DNA of 15,103 nt from contig BOBI01000043.1 of NCBI GenBank assembly GCA_026002305.1, positions 1 through 15,103 of the forward strand. Reading direction: 5' to 3'. Shown piece by piece: positions 14,042 to 15,103 of this stretch; the stretch's first letter is position 1; each line of letters starts with the position of its first letter. This DNA comes from Spirochaetia bacterium. GTDB lineage: Bacteria; Spirochaetota; Spirochaetia; Treponematales; Breznakiellaceae. The notes under the pieces were generated by a model that worked only from the letters and a program-made list of their open reading frames with translations, did no database searches and was not told the origin of the DNA. Position numbers and translations under genes: made by a program.

Positions 14042-14381
14042 AGAAATTCAGATCCTCCGGGCGGTAATGTCCCAGCAGGAGCTTTTTTCCGGCCCTTTGC
14101 CCCCGCCAGAGTCCCTAAAGGGGTACAGTGAGATAAATCCAGACTACCCGGAGCGTATAATGCGGATGGCCGAGGCCCATTCCGCCGCTGATGTTCATCA
14201 AAAGTATAAGGAATCATTCAATATCACCCTCGGACAAGTTTTTTCGTTCTCATTAGGCTGTATCGGCTTCGCTTTAAGCGCCCTTTTCGCCTTAAAAGGG
14301 CTGGAAACAGGTGCCATAGCCGCCGCCATTGGCGGGGTAGCCCCTATAATCGTTGCCGCTATCGGTAATTTACGGAAATAA
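14004..14381 (+). CDS. DUF2335-type membrane protein
   Basis: The 125-residue product has the DUF2335 signature: ELFSGPLPPPESLKGYSEI (26-44), then PDYPERIMRMAEAHS (46-60) and a short charged helix. Two hydrophobic segments follow (about 78-97 and 102-121) with a Gly-rich turn, ending in NLRK. The function of this family is unknown; it occurs often in prophage-like and accessory regions. The ATG at 14004 has a good AGGAAGG 7 nt upstream. It overlaps the small upstream gene and converges with the broken regulator gene. A weak hairpin (14372-14375 with 14386-14389) followed by six T at the stop codon may end its transcript. Confidence 0.8.
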   Translation: MPKLSPQNPPQDKEIQILRAVMSQQELFSGPLPPPESLKGYSEINPDYPERIMRMAEAHSAADVHQKYKESFNITLGQVFSFSLGCIGFALSALFALKGLETGAIAAAIGGVAPIIVAAIGNLRK

Positions 14382-14396
14382 AGCCCCGTTTTTTCG

Positions 14397-14749
14397 CTAA
14401 TCATTACCCACGGCCTCCCGGATCGTTTCGCTTATTTCGTCTATCTTGTCATTGCCGGTATACTTGCCCTTCAGGCTATTCAATTCCTTTATAACTTGAT
14501 CCTTTGCCCCGGCAATTATCCGGCCTAGCCCGTCCCGCATCATTGATACCAATTCCCCCCGGCAATCCGCCCCCTCGGAAAGTACCCTTGCCACGAAAGC
14601 ATCCATGACAGATTCCGGGTACTCCATAAGCTGGCGCATCAAAACGTCTATGTAGGAAAAAAGCCGGAGAGTATTATTCTTTATTTTTGCCCCCACGGCC
14701 TGGCGTGTAACCCCGCTTGCCGTGCAAAATCCGCCGGTTTGAGCTTCAT
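14397..14749 (-). pseudogene. Small HTH DNA-binding protein gene with a one-base frameshift
   Basis: From an ATG at 14749 the frame reads MKLKPADFARQAG and then falls out of frame into LHARPWGQK and a stop. The neighbouring frame continues exactly where the first stops: VTRQAVGAKIKNNTL, then about 90 more residues ending IREAVGND at 14397. Adding one G to the G-run at 14711-14714 (minus strand) joins them into a smooth ADFARQAGVTRQAVGAKIKN helix-turn-helix and a protein of about 118 aa with a helical C-terminal part (YPESVMDAFVARVLSEGA, then two amphipathic helices). A longer minus-strand frame starting near 15065 is rejected because its N-terminal part runs across a transposase end in another frame. 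It may be a real pseudogene, a sequencing error or a slippage-controlled gene. Confidence 0.65.
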
Positions 14750-14756
14750 AATTTGT

Positions 14757-14820
14757 GGTAAAGTGTAAATTTGGTGCGGTAAATTGACTATTAACTTTTA
14801 CAAATTTTGGCAATTTACCG
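14757..14820 (-). promoter_or_regulatory. Operator-like repeats upstream of the HTH gene
   Basis: A perfect 10-bp inverted repeat, CGGTAAATTG (14777-14786) and CAATTTACCG (14811-14820), with further partial copies GGTAAAG (14757-14763) and GTAAAT (14764-14769). The repeats lie just upstream of the ATG at 14749, the place expected for autoregulation by the HTH protein. A -10 box is not clear. Confidence 0.45.
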
Positions 14821-14916
14821 TCAACTTGACTAAAAAAATGACAGGCTATTGAAGATGAGCCCCCGTCGTCGAATAATTGCACCCCCATACCGGGTGCACC
14901 AAAAAATCGAGTGTTT

Positions 14917-15102
14917 TTAGGCGGTCGACAAAAGCCTGTTTGCAGTGCTAGTCCAAAGCCCGCTCTCAACTTTTGCGCGCAACGAAAGCATGAATCCTGC
15001 GTTTGACAGGTTCCACCGCATACCGGATTGCTTACACCGCCGCTGAACCACGACCTTGTTTGCACTTTCTATTGGTCCCGAACCGATAAAATATCCGTTG
15101 CG
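14917..15102 (-). CDS. Transposase C-terminal end (ISKra4-like), partial at the window edge
   Basis: Reading the minus strand from 15102 gives RNGYFIGSGPIESANKVV, then VQRRCKQSGMRW, AGFMLSLRAKVESGLW and a stop at 14917. The GSGxIESA...QRR.KQSGMRW pattern is the C-terminal signature of transposases of the ISKra4-like group. The gene enters from beyond 15103, so whether the rest is intact cannot be seen. It has no start codon in the window. It differs from the element at 12357, so two mobile elements flank the DUF2335 region. The end of this element should lie between the stop and about 14750; no inverted repeat could be assigned from one side. Confidence 0.8.
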   Translation of the reverse strand, partial: RNGYFIGSGPIESANKVVVQRRCKQSGMRWNLSNAGFMLSLRAKVESGLWTSTANRLLSTA

Positions 15103-15103
15103 A

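Noticed and set aside
14890..15065. N-terminal part of a 222-residue minus-strand frame
   Set aside because: It overlaps the transposase C-terminus in another frame and is rich in Cys, Gly and Ser as expected for a shadow frame; the HTH gene start is placed at 14749.
1..15103. CRISPR array, tRNA or rRNA genes
   Set aside because: No regularly spaced direct repeats, cloverleaf or rRNA-like segments were noticed on either strand.

Overview
The window looks like a chromosomal segment of a Treponema-like spirochete, possibly from a host-associated or termite-gut lineage. The evidence is a eukaryote-type hexokinase, an isoleucyl-tRNA synthetase of the eukaryote-like class, a signal-peptide-bearing POTRA/beta-barrel outer-membrane protein, and moderate GC with AT-rich promoters. 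The taxonomic call is inference from gene content and was not tested by a search.

Layout. Positions 1-547 contain no convincing gene; most of this stretch is a degenerate palindrome of about 280 bp. A 627-residue protein of unknown function (548-2431, +) is followed by ssb (2545-2973, +). ssb overlaps the tail of a convergent GT4 glycosyltransferase gene (2970-4088, -) by 4 bp. An 88-bp divergent promoter region separates that gene from a three-domain fusion of two ECF-transporter ATPases and the EcfT membrane subunit (4177-6291, +). A minus-strand core block follows: ileS (6342-9569), hexokinase (9632-10960) and a small Omp85-like outer-membrane protein (11045-12310).

From about 12357 the character changes to accessory DNA. 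A complete 1.39-kb insertion sequence (12357-13746) sits 46 bp upstream of the outer-membrane protein gene. After it come a 59-codon small gene, an overlapping DUF2335-type membrane protein gene, a convergent small DNA-binding protein gene broken by an apparent one-base deletion, and at the window edge the C-terminal end of a second, unrelated transposase.

The most unusual signals are these: several genes whose best promoter -10 box lies 6-7 nt before the start codon with no ribosome-binding site (predicted leaderless mRNAs); an in-frame Pro-rich insertion of about 34 residues in the IleRS editing domain, whose DNA carries a perfect 16-bp G/C palindrome; the A-A-T fusion of an ECF energy-coupling module in one polypeptide; the tandem subterminal repeats of the insertion sequence; and the one-base frameshift that explains the odd minus-strand reading frame near 14.7 kb. 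No CRISPR array, rRNA or tRNA was seen, and no clearly complete novel defence system was identified.
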